From: Allodiplogaster sudhausi | Lineage: Eukaryota; Nematoda; Chromadorea; Rhabditida; Diplogasteridae | Length of the DNA stretch: 64,000 bases | Direction: 5' to 3' | Assembly (NCBI GenBank): GCA_945643635.1 | Contig: CALZFC010000010.1 | Location: 850,501-914,500, forward strand | Shown: piece by piece, positions 8,882 to 19,617 of the stretch | Position numbering within the stretch: position 1 is the stretch's first letter | How the letters are laid out: each line of letters starts with the position of its first letter | Program-made: the position numbers and the translations under genes | Notes under the pieces: generated by a model | What the model saw: only the letters and a program-made list of their open reading frames with translations | What the model was told of the DNA's origin: nothing | Database searches by the model: none

Positions 8882-9129
8882 ATATTTTTCGTTTTAGTCC
8901 TACTATTTACCTTTCTCTCTGTGTTTCAACTCATTTTCGCTATTCATTTTATATTTGTTTATCGCATGATATTGCATTCTTGTTTTATCGCTAGAGTCTA
9001 ATTAAAATGACTGTTGGTGCAAGATTGTCGAGAAAAAAAATTTAATAAAAAAATTAATTGATTAATTAATGTCAGATGTGATCGGCAAGCGAAAGTGCCG
9101 ATCATCATTGACATGGATGCAAAATGTTC

Positions 9130-9201
9130 TTCCGATGCGGGGAATCGAACCCCGGCCTTGCATGTGAGAGACGCAAATCATAACCACTAGACTACATCGG
9201 A
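9130..9201 (-). tRNA. tRNA-Glu (CTC), copy 14
   Basis: Sequence as copy 1. The palindrome beside it is the weaker GTGATC/ATCATC form. Confidence 0.96.
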
Positions 9202-9449
9202 TACGACAGAAGAAATTTACTCTCTTTCCTAAAGAAAGCTGCTTGCAAGTAAGTAGCGCATCGCATACAATGATGATTCTTTTCGTAGCAAGCGTTTTCC
9301 AACTACATTTTATGAATATTGCATGCCTATGGCAACGCGTTCGATATTTATTTCGCCGTTTAGATTTAACAATTTAGTGAAAGTATAAATGAATATTTAC
9401 AATCTTTTAAATTTTATTTATATTTTATATTTGCGAAGGCATCCAGTGT

Positions 9450-9521
9450 GGCCGGATGGTCTAGGGGTATGATTCTCGCTTCGGGTGCGAGAGGTCCCGG
9501 GTTCGAATCCCGGTTCGGCCC
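9450..9521 (+). tRNA. tRNA-Pro (CGG), copy 15, class A
   Basis: Same as copy 1; short spacer follows. Confidence 0.97.
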
Positions 9522-9770
9522 ATAATTTTTCGTTTTAGTCCTACTATTTACCTTTCTCTCTGTGTTTCAACTCATTTTCGCTATTCATTTTATATTTGTT
9601 TATCGCATGATATTGCATTCTTGTTTTATCGCTAGAGTCTAATTAAAATGACTGTTGGTGCATGATTTTCGAAAAAAAAATTTTAATAAAGAAATTAATT
9701 GATTAATTAATGTCAGATATGATCGGCAAGCGAAAGTGCCGATCATAATTGACATGGATGCAAAATGTTC

Positions 9771-9842
9771 TTCCGATGCGGGGAATCGAACCCCGGCCTT
9801 GCATGTGAGAGACGCAAATCATAACCACTAGACTACATCGGA
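9771..9842 (-). tRNA. tRNA-Glu (CTC), copy 15
   Basis: Sequence as copy 1. Confidence 0.96.
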
Positions 9843-10089
9843 TACGACAGAAGAAATTTACTCTCTTTCCTAAAGAAAGCTGCTTGCAAGTAAGTAGCGC
9901 ATCGCATACAATGATGATTCTTTTCGTAGCAAGCGTTTTCCAACTACATTTTATGAATATTGCATGTCTATGGCAACGCGTTCGATTTTATTTCGCCGTT
10001 TAGATTTAACAATTTAGTGAAAGTATAAATGAATATTTACAATCTTTTAAATTTTATTTATATTTTATATTTGCGAAGGCATCCAGTGT

Positions 10090-10161
10090 GGCCGGATGGT
10101 CTAGGGGTATGATTCTCGCTTCGGGTGCGAGAGGTCCCGGGTTCGAATCCCGGTTCGGCCC
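10090..10161 (+). tRNA. tRNA-Pro (CGG), copy 16, class A
   Basis: Same as copy 1; short spacer follows. Confidence 0.97.
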
Positions 10162-10409
10162 ATAATTTTTCGTTTTAGTCCTACTATTTACCTTTCTCTC
10201 TGTGTTTCAACTCATTTTCGCTATTCATTTTATATTTGTTTATCGCATGATATTGCATTCTTGTTTTATCGCTAGAGTCTAATTAAAATGACTGTTGGTG
10301 CATGATTGTCGAGAAAAAAATTTAATAAAAAAATTAATTGATTAATTAATGTCAGATGTGATCGGCAAGCGAAAGTGCCGATCATCATTGACATGGATGC
10401 AAAATGTTC

Positions 10410-10481
10410 TTCCGATGCGGGGAATCGAACCCCGGCCTTGCATGTGAGAGACGCAAATCATAACCACTAGACTACATCGGA
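10410..10481 (-). tRNA. tRNA-Glu (CTC), copy 16
   Basis: Sequence as copy 1. Confidence 0.96.
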
Positions 10482-10729
10482 TACGACAGAAGAAATTTAC
10501 TCTCTTTCCTAAAGAAAGCTGCTTGCAAGTAAGTAGCGCATCGCATACAATGATGATTCTTTTCGTAGCAAGCGTTTTCCAACTACATTTTATGAATATT
10601 GCATGCCTATGGCAACGCGTTCGATATTTATTTCGCCGTTTAGATTTAACAATTTAGTGAAAGTATAAATGAATATTTACAATCTTTTAAATTTTATTTA
10701 TATTTTATATTTGCGAAGGCATCCAGTGT

Positions 10730-10801
10730 GGCCGGATGGTCTAGGGGTATGATTCTCGCTTCGGGTGCGAGAGGTCCCGGGTTCGAATCCCGGTTCGGCC
10801 C
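10730..10801 (+). tRNA. tRNA-Pro (CGG), copy 17, class A
   Basis: Same as copy 1; short spacer follows. Confidence 0.97.
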
Positions 10802-11051
10802 ATAATTTTTCGTTTTAGTCCTACTATTTACCTTTCTCTCTGTGTTTTCAACTCATTTTCGCTATTCATTTTATATTTGTTTATCGCATGATATTGCATT
10901 CTTGTTTTATCGCTAGAGTCTAATTAAAATGACTGTTGGTGCAAGATTGTCGAGAAAAAAAATTTAATAAAAAAATTAATTGATTAATTAATGTCAGATG
11001 TGATCGGCAAGCGAAAGTGCCGATCATCATTGACATGGATGCAAAATGTTC

Positions 11052-11123
11052 TTCCGATGCGGGGAATCGAACCCCGGCCTTGCATGTGAGAGACGCAAAT
11101 CATAACCACTAGACTACATCGGA
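11052..11123 (-). tRNA. tRNA-Glu (CTC), copy 17
   Basis: Sequence as copy 1. No tRNA-Pro follows; the next gene is tRNA-Glu at 11476. Confidence 0.96.
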
Positions 11124-11296
11124 TACGACAGAAGAAATTTACTCTCTTTCCTAAAGAAAGCTGCTTGCAAGTAAGTAGCGCATCGCATACAATGATGATT
11201 CTTTTCGTAGCAAGCGTTTTCCAACTACATTTTATGAATATTGCATGCCTATGGCAACGCGTTCGATATTTATTTCGCTGTTTAGATTTAACAATT

Positions 11297-11328
11297 CTTG
11301 TTTTCTGTCAAAAGCATTCTTGTCAAAA
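11297..11328. repeat. Deletion junction with 32-bp filler, Pro-less unit 1
   Basis: The divergent spacer stops at gatttaacaatt and, after 32 bp, resumes inside the convergent spacer at gcattcttgttttatcg. The Pro leader, the whole tRNA-Pro and the first part of the convergent spacer are missing. The filler is made of pieces of the right flank: GCATTCTTGTCAAAA sits directly before the normal GCATTCTTGTTTT, preceded by a further cttgttttctgtcaaaa. This looks like one break repaired with templated slippage, later copied; 11124-11475 therefore has no gene. Confidence 0.88.
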
Positions 11329-11475
11329 GCATTCTTGTTTTATCGCTAGAGTCTAATTAAAATGACTGTTGGTGCATGATTGTCGAGAAAAAATTTTAAT
11401 AAAGAAATTAATTAATGTCAGATATGATCGGCAAGCGAGAGTGCCGATCATAATTGACATGGATGCAAAATGTTC

Positions 11476-11547
11476 TTCCGATGCGGGGAATCGAACCCCG
11501 GCCTTGCATGCGAGAGACGCAAATCATAACCACTAGACTACATCGGA
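11476..11547 (-). tRNA. tRNA-Glu (CTC), copy 18, G37 variant
   Basis: As copy 1 except that base 11511 is C on + (T elsewhere), changing A37, next to the anticodon, to G37. The anticodon is still CTC. Position 37 affects codon-anticodon stability. The same change occurs only at 23398-23469. Confidence 0.9.
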
Positions 11548-11795
11548 TACGACAGAAGAAATTTACTCTCTTTCCTAAAGAAAGCTGCTTGCAAGTAAGT
11601 AGCGCATCGCATACAATGATGATTCTTTTCGTAGCAAGCGTTTTCCAACTACATTTTATGAATATTGCATGCCTATGGCAACGCGTTCGATATTTATTTC
11701 GCCGTTTAGATTTAACAATTTAGTGAAAGTATAAATGAATATTTACAATCTTTTAAATTTTATTTATATTTTATATTTGCGAAGGCAACCAGTGT

Positions 11796-11867
11796 GGCCG
11801 GATGGTCTAGGGGTATGATTCTCGCTTCGGGTGCGAGAGGTCCCGGGTTCGAATCCCGGTTCGGCCC
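11796..11867 (+). tRNA. tRNA-Pro (CGG), copy 18, class A
   Basis: Same as copy 1; short spacer follows. Confidence 0.97.
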
Positions 11868-12111
11868 ATAATTTTTCGTTTTAGTCCTACTATTTACCTT
11901 TCTCTCTGTGTTTCAACTCATTTTCGCTATTCATTTTATATTTGTTTATCGCATGATATTGCATTCTTGTTTTATCGCTAGAGTCTAATTAAAATGACTG
12001 TTGGTGCAAGATTGTCGAGAAAAAAATTTAATAAAAAAATTGATTAATTAATGTCAGATGTGATCGGCAAGCGAAAGTGCCGATCATCATTGACATGGAT
12101 GCAAAATGTTC

Positions 12112-12183
12112 TTCCGATGCGGGGAATCGAACCCCGGCCTTGCATGTGAGAGACGCAAATCATAACCACTAGACTACATCGGA
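12112..12183 (-). tRNA. tRNA-Glu (CTC), copy 19
   Basis: Sequence as copy 1. Confidence 0.96.
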
Positions 12184-12431
12184 TACGACAGAAGAAATTT
12201 ACTCTCTTTCCTAAAGAAAGCTGCTTGCAAGTAAGTAGCGCATCGCATACAATGATGATTCTTTTCGTAGCAAGCGTTTTCCAACTACATTTTATGAATA
12301 TTGCATGCCTATGGCAACGCGTTCGATATTTATTTCGCCGTTTAGATTTAACAATTTAGTGAAAGTATAAATGAATATTTACAATCTTTTAAATTTTATT
12401 TATATTTTATATTTGCGAAGGCATCCAGTGT

Positions 12432-12503
12432 GGCCGGATGGTCTAGGGGTATGATTCTCGCTTCGGGTGCGAGAGGTCCCGGGTTCGAATCCCGGTTCGG
12501 CCC
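12432..12503 (+). tRNA. tRNA-Pro (CGG), copy 19, class A
   Basis: Same as copy 1; long spacer follows. Confidence 0.97.
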
Positions 12504-12779
12504 ATAATTTTTCGTTTTAGTCCTACTATTTACCTTTATTGCATATCTTGTAACAGTCTCAGTGTCTCTACTCATTTTCGCTATTCATTTTATATTTGTT
12601 TATCGCATGACATTGCATTCTTGTTTGATCGCTTCTCTAATGAGAGCCTAATTAAAATGACTGTTGGTGCATGATTTTCGAGAAAAAAATGTTAATAAAG
12701 AAATTAATTGATTAATTAATGTCAGATGTGATCGGCAAGCGAAAGTGCCGATCATCATTGACATGGATGCAAAATGTTC

Positions 12780-12851
12780 TTCCGATGCGGGGAATCGAAC
12801 CCCGGCCTTGCATGTGAGAGACGCAAATCATAACCACTAGACTACATCGGA
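12780..12851 (-). tRNA. tRNA-Glu (CTC), copy 20
   Basis: Sequence as copy 1. Confidence 0.96.
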
Positions 12852-13099
12852 TACGACAGAAGAAATTTACTCTCTTTCCTAAAGAAAGCTGCTTGCAAGT
12901 AAGTAGCGCATCGCATACAATGATGATTCTTTTCGTAGCAAGCGTTTTCCAACTACATTTTATGAATATTGCATGCCTATGGCAACGCGTTCGATATTTA
13001 TTTCGCCGTTTAGATTTAACAATTTAGTGAAAGTATAAATGAATATTTACAATCTTTTAAATTTTATTTATATTTTATATTTGCGAAGGCATCCAGTGT

Positions 13100-13171
13100 G
13101 GCCGGATGGTCTAGGGGTATGATTCTCGCTTCGGGTGCGAGAGGTCCCCGGTTCGAATCCCGGTTCGGCCC
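13100..13171 (+). tRNA. tRNA-Pro (CGG), copy 20, class B (first)
   Basis: First class B copy. The T-arm reads CCCGG-TTCGAAT-CCCGG instead of CCGGG-TTCGAAT-CCCGG (G51 to C), leaving a C51-C63 mismatch in the middle of the T-stem. B box GGTTCGAATCC is untouched, so transcription should be normal; stability of the mature tRNA may be lower. This class makes up more than half of all tRNA-Pro copies in the window. Confidence 0.9.
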
Positions 13172-13420
13172 ATAATTTTTCGTTTCAGTCCTACTATTTA
13201 CCTTTCTCTCTGTGTTTCAACTCATTTTCGCTATTCATTTTATATTTGTTTATCGCATGATATTGCATTCTTGTTTTATCGCTAGAGTCTAATTAAAATG
13301 ACTGTTGGTGCAAGATTGTCGAGAAAAAAAATTTAATAAAAAAATTAATTGATTAATTAATGTCAGATATGATCGGCAAGCGAGAGTGCCGATCATAATT
13401 GACATGGATGCAAAATGTTC

Positions 13421-13492
13421 TTCCGATGCGGGGAATCGAACCCCGGCCTTGCATGTGAGAGACGCAAATCATAACCACTAGACTACATCGGA
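13421..13492 (-). tRNA. tRNA-Glu (CTC), copy 21
   Basis: Sequence as copy 1. Confidence 0.96.
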
Positions 13493-13662
13493 TACGACAG
13501 AAGAAATTTACTCTCTTTCCTAAAGAAAGCTGCTTGCAAGTAAGTAGCGCATCGCATACAATGATGATTCTTTTCGTAGCAAGCGTTTTCCAACTACATT
13601 TTATGAATATTGCATGCCTATGGCAACGCGTTCGATATTTATTTCGCCGTTTAGATTTGTGT

Positions 13663-13714
13663 GGATGGTATAAATGTATGATTCTCGCTTCGGGTTTATA
13701 TTTCCCCGGTTCGA
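13663..13714 (+). pseudogene. Broken tRNA-Pro relic 1
   Basis: Directly after gattt (13658) the usual leader is replaced by gtgt plus a degraded tRNA-Pro: ggatggtataaatgtatg, then attctcgcttcgggtt with the anticodon loop intact, then tatatttccccggttcga. It stops in the T-loop and runs into ccagtgt and the real gene. The tataaatg part matches the normal leader, so this is a tRNA/leader mosaic. It lacks the 3' T-stem strand and 3' acceptor strand. Confidence 0.75.
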
Positions 13715-13721
13715 CCAGTGT

Positions 13722-13793
13722 GGCCGGATGGTCTAGGGGTATGATTCTCGCTTCGGGTGCGAGAGGTCCCCGGTTCGAATCCCGGTTCGGCCC
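13722..13793 (+). tRNA. tRNA-Pro (CGG), copy 21, class B
   Basis: C51-C63 mismatch. It lies 7 bp after relic 1; its normal TATA-like leader is missing. Confidence 0.87.
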
Positions 13794-14033
13794 ATAATTT
13801 TTCGTTTTAGTCCTACTATTTACCTTTCTCTCTGTGTTTCAACTCATTTTCGCTATTCATTTTATATTTGTTTATCGCATGATATTGCATTCTTGTTTTA
13901 TCGCTAGAGTCTAATTAAAATGACTGTTGGTGCATGATTGTCGAGAAAAAATTTTAATAAAGAAATTAATTAATGTCAGATATGATCGGCAAGCGAGAGT
14001 GCCGATCATAATTGACATGGATGCAAAATGTTC

Positions 14034-14105
14034 TTCCGATGCGGGGAATCGAACCCCGGCCTTGCATGTGAGAGACGCAAATCATAACCACTAGACTACA
14101 TCGGA
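14034..14105 (-). tRNA. tRNA-Glu (CTC), copy 22
   Basis: Sequence as copy 1. Confidence 0.96.
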
Positions 14106-14278
14106 TACGACAGAAGAAATTTACTCTCTTTCCTAAAGAAAGCTGCTTGCAAGTAAGTAGCGCATCGCATACAATGATGATTCTTTTCGTAGCAAGCGTT
14201 TTCCAACTACATTTTATGAATATTGCATGCCTATGGCAACGCGTTCGATATTTATTTCGCTGTTTAGATTTAACAATT

Positions 14279-14310
14279 CTTGTTTTCTGTCAAAAGCATT
14301 CTTGTCAAAA
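14279..14310. repeat. Deletion junction with 32-bp filler, Pro-less unit 2
   Basis: Same junction and filler as 11297-11328. No gene in 14106-14457. Confidence 0.88.
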
Positions 14311-14457
14311 GCATTCTTGTTTTATCGCTAGAGTCTAATTAAAATGACTGTTGGTGCATGATTGTCGAGAAAAAATTTTAATAAAGAAATTAATTAATGT
14401 CAGATATGATCGGCAAGCGAGAGTGCCGATCATAATTGACATGGATGCAAAATGTTC

Positions 14458-14529
14458 TTCCGATGCGGGGAATCGAACCCCGGCCTTGCATGTGAGAGAC
14501 GCAAATCATAACCACTAGACTACATCGGA
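14458..14529 (-). tRNA. tRNA-Glu (CTC), copy 23
   Basis: Sequence as copy 1 (A37). Confidence 0.96.
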
Positions 14530-14777
14530 TACGACAGAAGAAATTTACTCTCTTTCCTAAAGAAAGCTGCTTGCAAGTAAGTAGCGCATCGCATACAATG
14601 ATGATTCTTTTCGTAGCAAGCGTTTTCCAACTACATTTTATGAATATTGCATGCCTATGGCAACGCGTTCGATATTTATTTCGCCGTTTAGATTTAACAA
14701 TTTAGTGAAAGTATAAATGAATATTTACAATCTTTTAAATTTTATTTATATTTTATATTTGCGAAGGCAACCAGTGT

Positions 14778-14849
14778 GGCCGGATGGTCTAGGGGTATGA
14801 TTCTCGCTTCGGGTGCGAGAGGTCCCGGGTTCGAATCCCGGTTCGGCCC
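14778..14849 (+). tRNA. tRNA-Pro (CGG), copy 22, class A
   Basis: Same as copy 1; short spacer follows. Confidence 0.97.
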
Positions 14850-15098
14850 ATAATTTTTCGTTTTAGTCCTACTATTTACCTTTCTCTCTGTGTTTCAACT
14901 CATTTTCGCTATTCATTTTATATTTGTTTATCGCATGATATTGCATTCTTGTTTTATCGCTAGAGTCTAATTAAAATGACTGTTGGTGCAAGATTGTCGA
15001 GAAAAAAAATTTAATAAAAAAATTAATTGATTAATTAATGTCAGATGTGATCGGCAAGCGAAAGTGCCGATCATCATTGACATGGATGCAAAATGTTC

Positions 15099-15170
15099 TT
15101 CCGATGCGGGGAATCGAACCCCGGCCTTGCATGTGAGAGACGCAAATCATAACCACTAGACTACATCGGA
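15099..15170 (-). tRNA. tRNA-Glu (CTC), copy 24
   Basis: Sequence as copy 1. Confidence 0.96.
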
Positions 15171-15418
15171 TACGACAGAAGAAATTTACTCTCTTTCCTA
15201 AAGAAAGCTGCTTGCAAGTAAGTAGCGCATCGCATACAATGATGATTCTTTTCGTAGCAAGCGTTTTCCAACTACATTTTATGAATATTGCATGCCTATG
15301 GCAACGCGTTCGATATTTATTTCGCCGTTTAGATTTAACAATTTAGTGAAAGTATAAATGAATATTTACAATCTTTTAAATTTTATTTATATTTTATATT
15401 TGCGAAGGCATCCAGTGT

Positions 15419-15490
15419 GGCCGGATGGTCTAGGGGTATGATTCTCGCTTCGGGTGCGAGAGGTCCCGGGTTCGAATCCCGGTTCGGCCC
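15419..15490 (+). tRNA. tRNA-Pro (CGG), copy 23, class A
   Basis: Same as copy 1. It is followed by the last fully long-type spacer in the window. Confidence 0.97.
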
Positions 15491-15766
15491 ATAATTTTTC
15501 GTTTTAGTCCTACTATTTACCTTTATTGCATATCTTGTAACAGTCTCAGTGTCTCTACTCATTTTCGCTATTCATTTTATATTTGTTTATCGCATGACAT
15601 TGCATTCTTGTTTGATCGCTTCTCTAATGAGAGCCTAATTAAAATGACTGTTGGTGCATGATTTTCGAGAAAAAAAATGTAATAAAGAAATTAATTGATT
15701 AATTAATGTCAGATGTGATCGGCAAGCGAAAGTGCCGATCATCATTGACATGGATGCAAAATGTTC

Positions 15767-15838
15767 TTCCGATGCGGGGAATCGAACCCCGGCCTTGCAT
15801 GTGAGAGACGCAAATCATAACCACTAGACTACATCGGA
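15767..15838 (-). tRNA. tRNA-Glu (CTC), copy 25
   Basis: Sequence as copy 1. Confidence 0.96.
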
Positions 15839-16086
15839 TACGACAGAAGAAATTTACTCTCTTTCCTAAAGAAAGCTGCTTGCAAGTAAGTAGCGCATCG
15901 CATACAATGATGATTCTTTTCGTAGCAAGCGTTTTCCAACTACATTTTATGAATATTGCATGCCTATGGCAACGCGTTCGATATTTATTTCGCCGTTTAG
16001 ATTTAACAATTTAGTGAAAGTATAAATGAATATTTACAATCTTTTAAATTTTATTTATATTTTATATTTGCGAAGGCATCCAGTGT

Positions 16087-16158
16087 GGCCGGATGGTCTA
16101 GGGGTATGATTCTCGCTTCGGGTGCGAGAGGTCCCCGGTTCGAATCCCGGTTCGGCCC
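16087..16158 (+). tRNA. tRNA-Pro (CGG), copy 24, class B
   Basis: C51-C63 mismatch. Confidence 0.9.
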
Positions 16159-16407
16159 ATAATTTTTCGTTTTAGTCCTACTATTTACCTTTCTCTCTGT
16201 GTTTCAACTCATTTTCGCTATTCATTTTATATTTGTTTATCGCATGATATTGCATTCTTGTTTTATCGCTAGAGTCTAATTAAAATGACTGTTGGTGCAA
16301 GATTGTCGAGAAAAAAAATTTAATAAAAAAATTAATTGATTAATTAATGTCAGATATGATCGGCAAGCGAGAGTGCCGATCATAATTGACATGGATGCAA
16401 AATGTTC

Positions 16408-16479
16408 TTCCGATGCGGGGAATCGAACCCCGGCCTTGCATGTGAGAGACGCAAATCATAACCACTAGACTACATCGGA
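16408..16479 (-). tRNA. tRNA-Glu (CTC), copy 26
   Basis: Sequence as copy 1. Confidence 0.96.
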
Positions 16480-16649
16480 TACGACAGAAGAAATTTACTC
16501 TCTTTCCTAAAGAAAGCTGCTTGCAAGTAAGTAGCGCATCGCATACAATGATGATTCTTTTCGTAGCAAGCGTTTTCCAACTACATTTTATGAATATTGC
16601 ATGCCTATGGCAACGCGTTCGATATTTATTTCGCCGTTTAGATTTGTGT

Positions 16650-16703
16650 GGTGGATGGTATAGGGGTATGATTCTCGCTTAATTTTATATTTCCCCGGTT
16701 CGA
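16650..16703 (+). pseudogene. Broken tRNA-Pro relic 2
   Basis: Mosaic after gatttgtgt: ggtggatggtataggggtat, then gattctcgctt as in tRNA-Pro, then aattttatattt as in the leader, then ccccggttcga from the T-arm. The anticodon CGG is lost. Confidence 0.72.
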
Positions 16704-16710
16704 CCAGTGT

Positions 16711-16782
16711 GGCCGGATGGTCTAGGGGTATGATTCTCGCTTCGGGTGCGAGAGGTCCCCGGTTCGAATCCCGGTTCGGCCC
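16711..16782 (+). tRNA. tRNA-Pro (CGG), copy 25, class B
   Basis: C51-C63 mismatch; preceded by relic 2 instead of the normal leader. Confidence 0.87.
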
Positions 16783-17022
16783 ATAATTTTTCGTTTTAGT
16801 CCTACTATTTACCTTTCTCTCTGTGTTTCAACTCATTTTCGCTATTCATTTTATATTTGTTTATCGCATGATATTGCATTCTTGTTTTATCGCTAGAGTC
16901 TAATTAAAATGACTGTTGGTGCATGATTGTCGAGAAAAAATTTTAATAAAGAAATTAATTAATGTCAGATATGATCGGCAAGCGAGAGTGCCGATCATAA
17001 TTGACATGGATGCAAAATGTTC

Positions 17023-17094
17023 TTCCGATGCGGGGAATCGAACCCCGGCCTTGCATGTGAGAGACGCAAATCATAACCACTAGACTACATCGGA
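17023..17094 (-). tRNA. tRNA-Glu (CTC), copy 27
   Basis: Sequence as copy 1. Confidence 0.96.
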
Positions 17095-17342
17095 TACGAC
17101 AGAAGAAATTTACTCTCTTTCCTAAAGAAAGCTGCTTGCAAGTAAGTAGCGCATCGCATACAATGATGATTCTTTTCGTAGCAAGCGTTTTCCAACTACA
17201 TTTTATGAATATTGCATGCCTATGGCAACGCGTTCGATATTTATTTCGCCGTTTAGATTTAACAATTTAGTGAAAGTATAAATGAATATTTACAATCTTT
17301 TAAATTTTATTTATATTTTATATTTGCGAAGGCAACCAGTGT

Positions 17343-17414
17343 GGCCGGATGGTCTAGGGGTATGATTCTCGCTTCGGGTGCGAGAGGTCCCCGGTTCGAA
17401 TCCCGGTTCGGCCC
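17343..17414 (+). tRNA. tRNA-Pro (CGG), copy 26, class B
   Basis: C51-C63 mismatch. Confidence 0.9.
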
Positions 17415-17663
17415 ATAATTTTTCGTTTTAGTCCTACTATTTACCTTTCTCTCTGTGTTTCAACTCATTTTCGCTATTCATTTTATATTTGTTTATCGCA
17501 TGATATTGCATTCTTGTTTTATCGCTAGAGTCTAATTAAAATGACTGTTGGTGCAAGATTGTCGAGAAAAAAAATTTAATAAAAAAATTAATTGATTAAT
17601 TAATGTCAGATATGATCGGCAAGCGAGAGTGCCGATCATAATTGACATGGATGCAAAATGTTC

Positions 17664-17735
17664 TTCCGATGCGGGGAATCGAACCCCGGCCTTGCATGTG
17701 AGAGACGCAAATCATAACCACTAGACTACATCGGA
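17664..17735 (-). tRNA. tRNA-Glu (CTC), copy 28
   Basis: Sequence as copy 1. Confidence 0.96.
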
Positions 17736-17983
17736 TACGACAGAAGAAATTTACTCTCTTTCCTAAAGAAAGCTGCTTGCAAGTAAGTAGCGCATCGCAT
17801 ACAATGATGATTCTTTTCGTAGCAAGCGTTTTCCAACTACATTTTATGAATATTGCATGCCTATGGCAACGCGTTCGATATTTATTTCGCCGTTTAGATT
17901 TAACAATTTAGTGAAAGTATAAATGAATATTTACAATCTTTTAAATTTTATTTATATTTTATATTTGCGAAGGCAACCAGTGT

Positions 17984-18055
17984 GGCCGGATGGTCTAGGG
18001 GTATGATTCTCGCTTCGGGTGCGAGAGGTCCCCGGTTCGAATCCCGGTTCGGCCC
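17984..18055 (+). tRNA. tRNA-Pro (CGG), copy 27, class B
   Basis: C51-C63 mismatch. Confidence 0.9.
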
Positions 18056-18295
18056 ATAATTTTTCGTTTTAGTCCTACTATTTACCTTTCTCTCTGTGTT
18101 TCAACTCATTTTCGCTATTCATTTTATATTTGTTTATCGCATGATATTGCATTCTTGTTTTATCGCTAGAGTCTAATTAAAATGACTGTTGGTGCATGAT
18201 TGTCGAGAAAAAATTTTAATAAAGAAATTAATTAATGTCAGATATGATCGGCAAGCGAGAGTGCCGATCATAATTGACATGGATGCAAAATGTTC

Positions 18296-18367
18296 TTCCG
18301 ATGCGGGGAATCGAACCCCGGCCTTGCATGTGAGAGACGCAAATCATAACCACTAGACTACATCGGA
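18296..18367 (-). tRNA. tRNA-Glu (CTC), copy 29
   Basis: Sequence as copy 1. Confidence 0.96.
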
Positions 18368-18533
18368 TACGACAGAAGAAATTTACTCTCTTTCCTAAAG
18401 AAAGCTGCTTGCAAGTAAGTAGCGCATCGCATACAATGATGATTCTTTTCGTAGCAAGCGTTTTCCAACTACATTTTATGAATATTGCATGCCTATGGCA
18501 ACGCGTTCGATATTTATTTCGCCGTTTAGATTT

Positions 18534-18590
18534 GTGTGGTGAATGTATAAATGAATATTCTCGCTTAAATTTTTATATATTTGCGTTTCG
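18534..18590 (+). pseudogene. Broken tRNA-Pro relic 3 (mostly leader)
   Basis: The most blended relic. gtgtggtgaatgtataaatg and aatattctcgctt alternate between leader and tRNA-Pro; aaatttttatatatttgcg is leader-like; the end tttcga is T-loop-like before ccagtgt. The mixture of two alignable sequences within a few bases suggests a consensus blend as much as a real gene relic. Confidence 0.6.
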
Positions 18591-18598
18591 ACCAGTGT

Positions 18599-18670
18599 GG
18601 CCGGATGGTCTAGGGGTATGATTCTCGCTTCGGGTGCGAGAGGTCCCCGGTTCGAATCCCGGTTCGGCCC
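18599..18670 (+). tRNA. tRNA-Pro (CGG), copy 28, class B
   Basis: C51-C63 mismatch; preceded by relic 3. Confidence 0.87.
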
Positions 18671-18910
18671 ATAATTTTTCGTTTTAGTCCTACTATTTAC
18701 CTTTCTCTCTGTGTTTCAACTCATTTTCGCTATTCATTTTATATTTGTTTATCGCATGATATTGCATTCTTGTTTTATCGCTAGAGTCTAATTAAAATGA
18801 CTGTTGGTGCATGATTGTCGAGAAAAAATTTTAATAAAGAAATTAATTAATGTCAGATATGATCGGCAAGCGAGAGTGCCGATCATAATTGACATGGATG
18901 CAAAATGTTC

Positions 18911-18982
18911 TTCCGATGCGGGGAATCGAACCCCGGCCTTGCATGTGAGAGACGCAAATCATAACCACTAGACTACATCGGA
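18911..18982 (-). tRNA. tRNA-Glu (CTC), copy 30
   Basis: Sequence as copy 1. Confidence 0.96.
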
Positions 18983-19152
18983 TACGACAGAAGAAATTTA
19001 CTCTCTTTCCTAAAGAAAGCTGCTTGCAAGTAAGTAGCGCATCGCATACAATGATGATTCTTTTCGTAGCAAGCGTTTTCCAACTACATTTTATGAATAT
19101 TGCATGCCTATGGCAACGCGTTCGATATTTATTTCGCCGTTTAGATTTGTGT

Positions 19153-19209
19153 GGCCGGATGGTATAGGGGTATGATTCTCGCTTCGGGTGCGATATTTCC
19201 CCGGTTCGA
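19153..19209 (+). pseudogene. Broken tRNA-Pro relic 4
   Basis: One of the two best-preserved relics. The 5' acceptor strand GGCCGGA, D-arm (tataggggta for tctaggggta), anticodon arm with CGG, then gcgatatttccccggttcga. It is cut in the T-loop, so the 3' T-stem and acceptor strands are absent and it cannot fold as a tRNA. Confidence 0.8.
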
Positions 19210-19216
19210 CCAGTGT

Positions 19217-19288
19217 GGCCGGATGGTCTAGGGGTATGATTCTCGCTTCGGGTGCGAGAGGTCCCGGGTTCGAATCCCGGTTCGGCCC
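19217..19288 (+). tRNA. tRNA-Pro (CGG), copy 29, class A
   Basis: T-stem fully paired; preceded by relic 4. The spacer after it is a unique form (ttatctatctgtgtctcag; gatcgctagagagc), apparently a long/short recombinant. Confidence 0.93.
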
Positions 19289-19545
19289 ATATTTTTCGTT
19301 TAGTCCTACTATTTACCTTTATCTATCTGTGTCTCAGTGTCTCTACTCATTTTCGCTATTCATTTTATATTTGTTTATCGCATGATATTGCATTCTTGTT
19401 TGATCGCTAGAGAGCTAATTAAAATGACTGTTGGTGCATGATTGTCGAGAAAAAAATTTTAATAAAGAAATTAATTATTAATTAATGTCAGATATGATCG
19501 GCAAGCGAGAGTGCCGATCATAATTGACATGGATGCAAAATGTTC

Positions 19546-19617
19546 TTCCGATGCGGGGAATCGAACCCCGGCCTTGCATGTGAGAGACGCAAATCATAAC
19601 CACTAGACTACATCGGA
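19546..19617 (-). tRNA. tRNA-Glu (CTC), copy 31
   Basis: Sequence as copy 1. Confidence 0.96.

Larger units (their letters stand above)
5439..10090. repeat. Higher-order repeat, copy 2
   Basis: Starts with the same gaaagtataaatgaatattt as base 1 and repeats the order of units of copy 1. It diverges toward its right end, where the unit at 10090 has a short spacer while its partner at 4648 has a long one. Confidence 0.8.
11297..14278. repeat. Higher-order repeat, about 2.98 kb, copy 1
   Basis: Runs from one Pro-less junction to the next. It contains a Pro-less unit, class A, class A with long spacer, class B, then a broken-Pro unit. The same order recurs at 14279-17260 with near-constant offsets of 2982-2989 bp. 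Both Pro-less units at its ends share the mark tttcgctgtttag. Confidence 0.8.
14279..17260. repeat. Higher-order repeat, about 2.98 kb, copy 2
   Basis: Second copy of 11297-14278. It ends in a normal unit instead of a third Pro-less unit. Confidence 0.75.
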
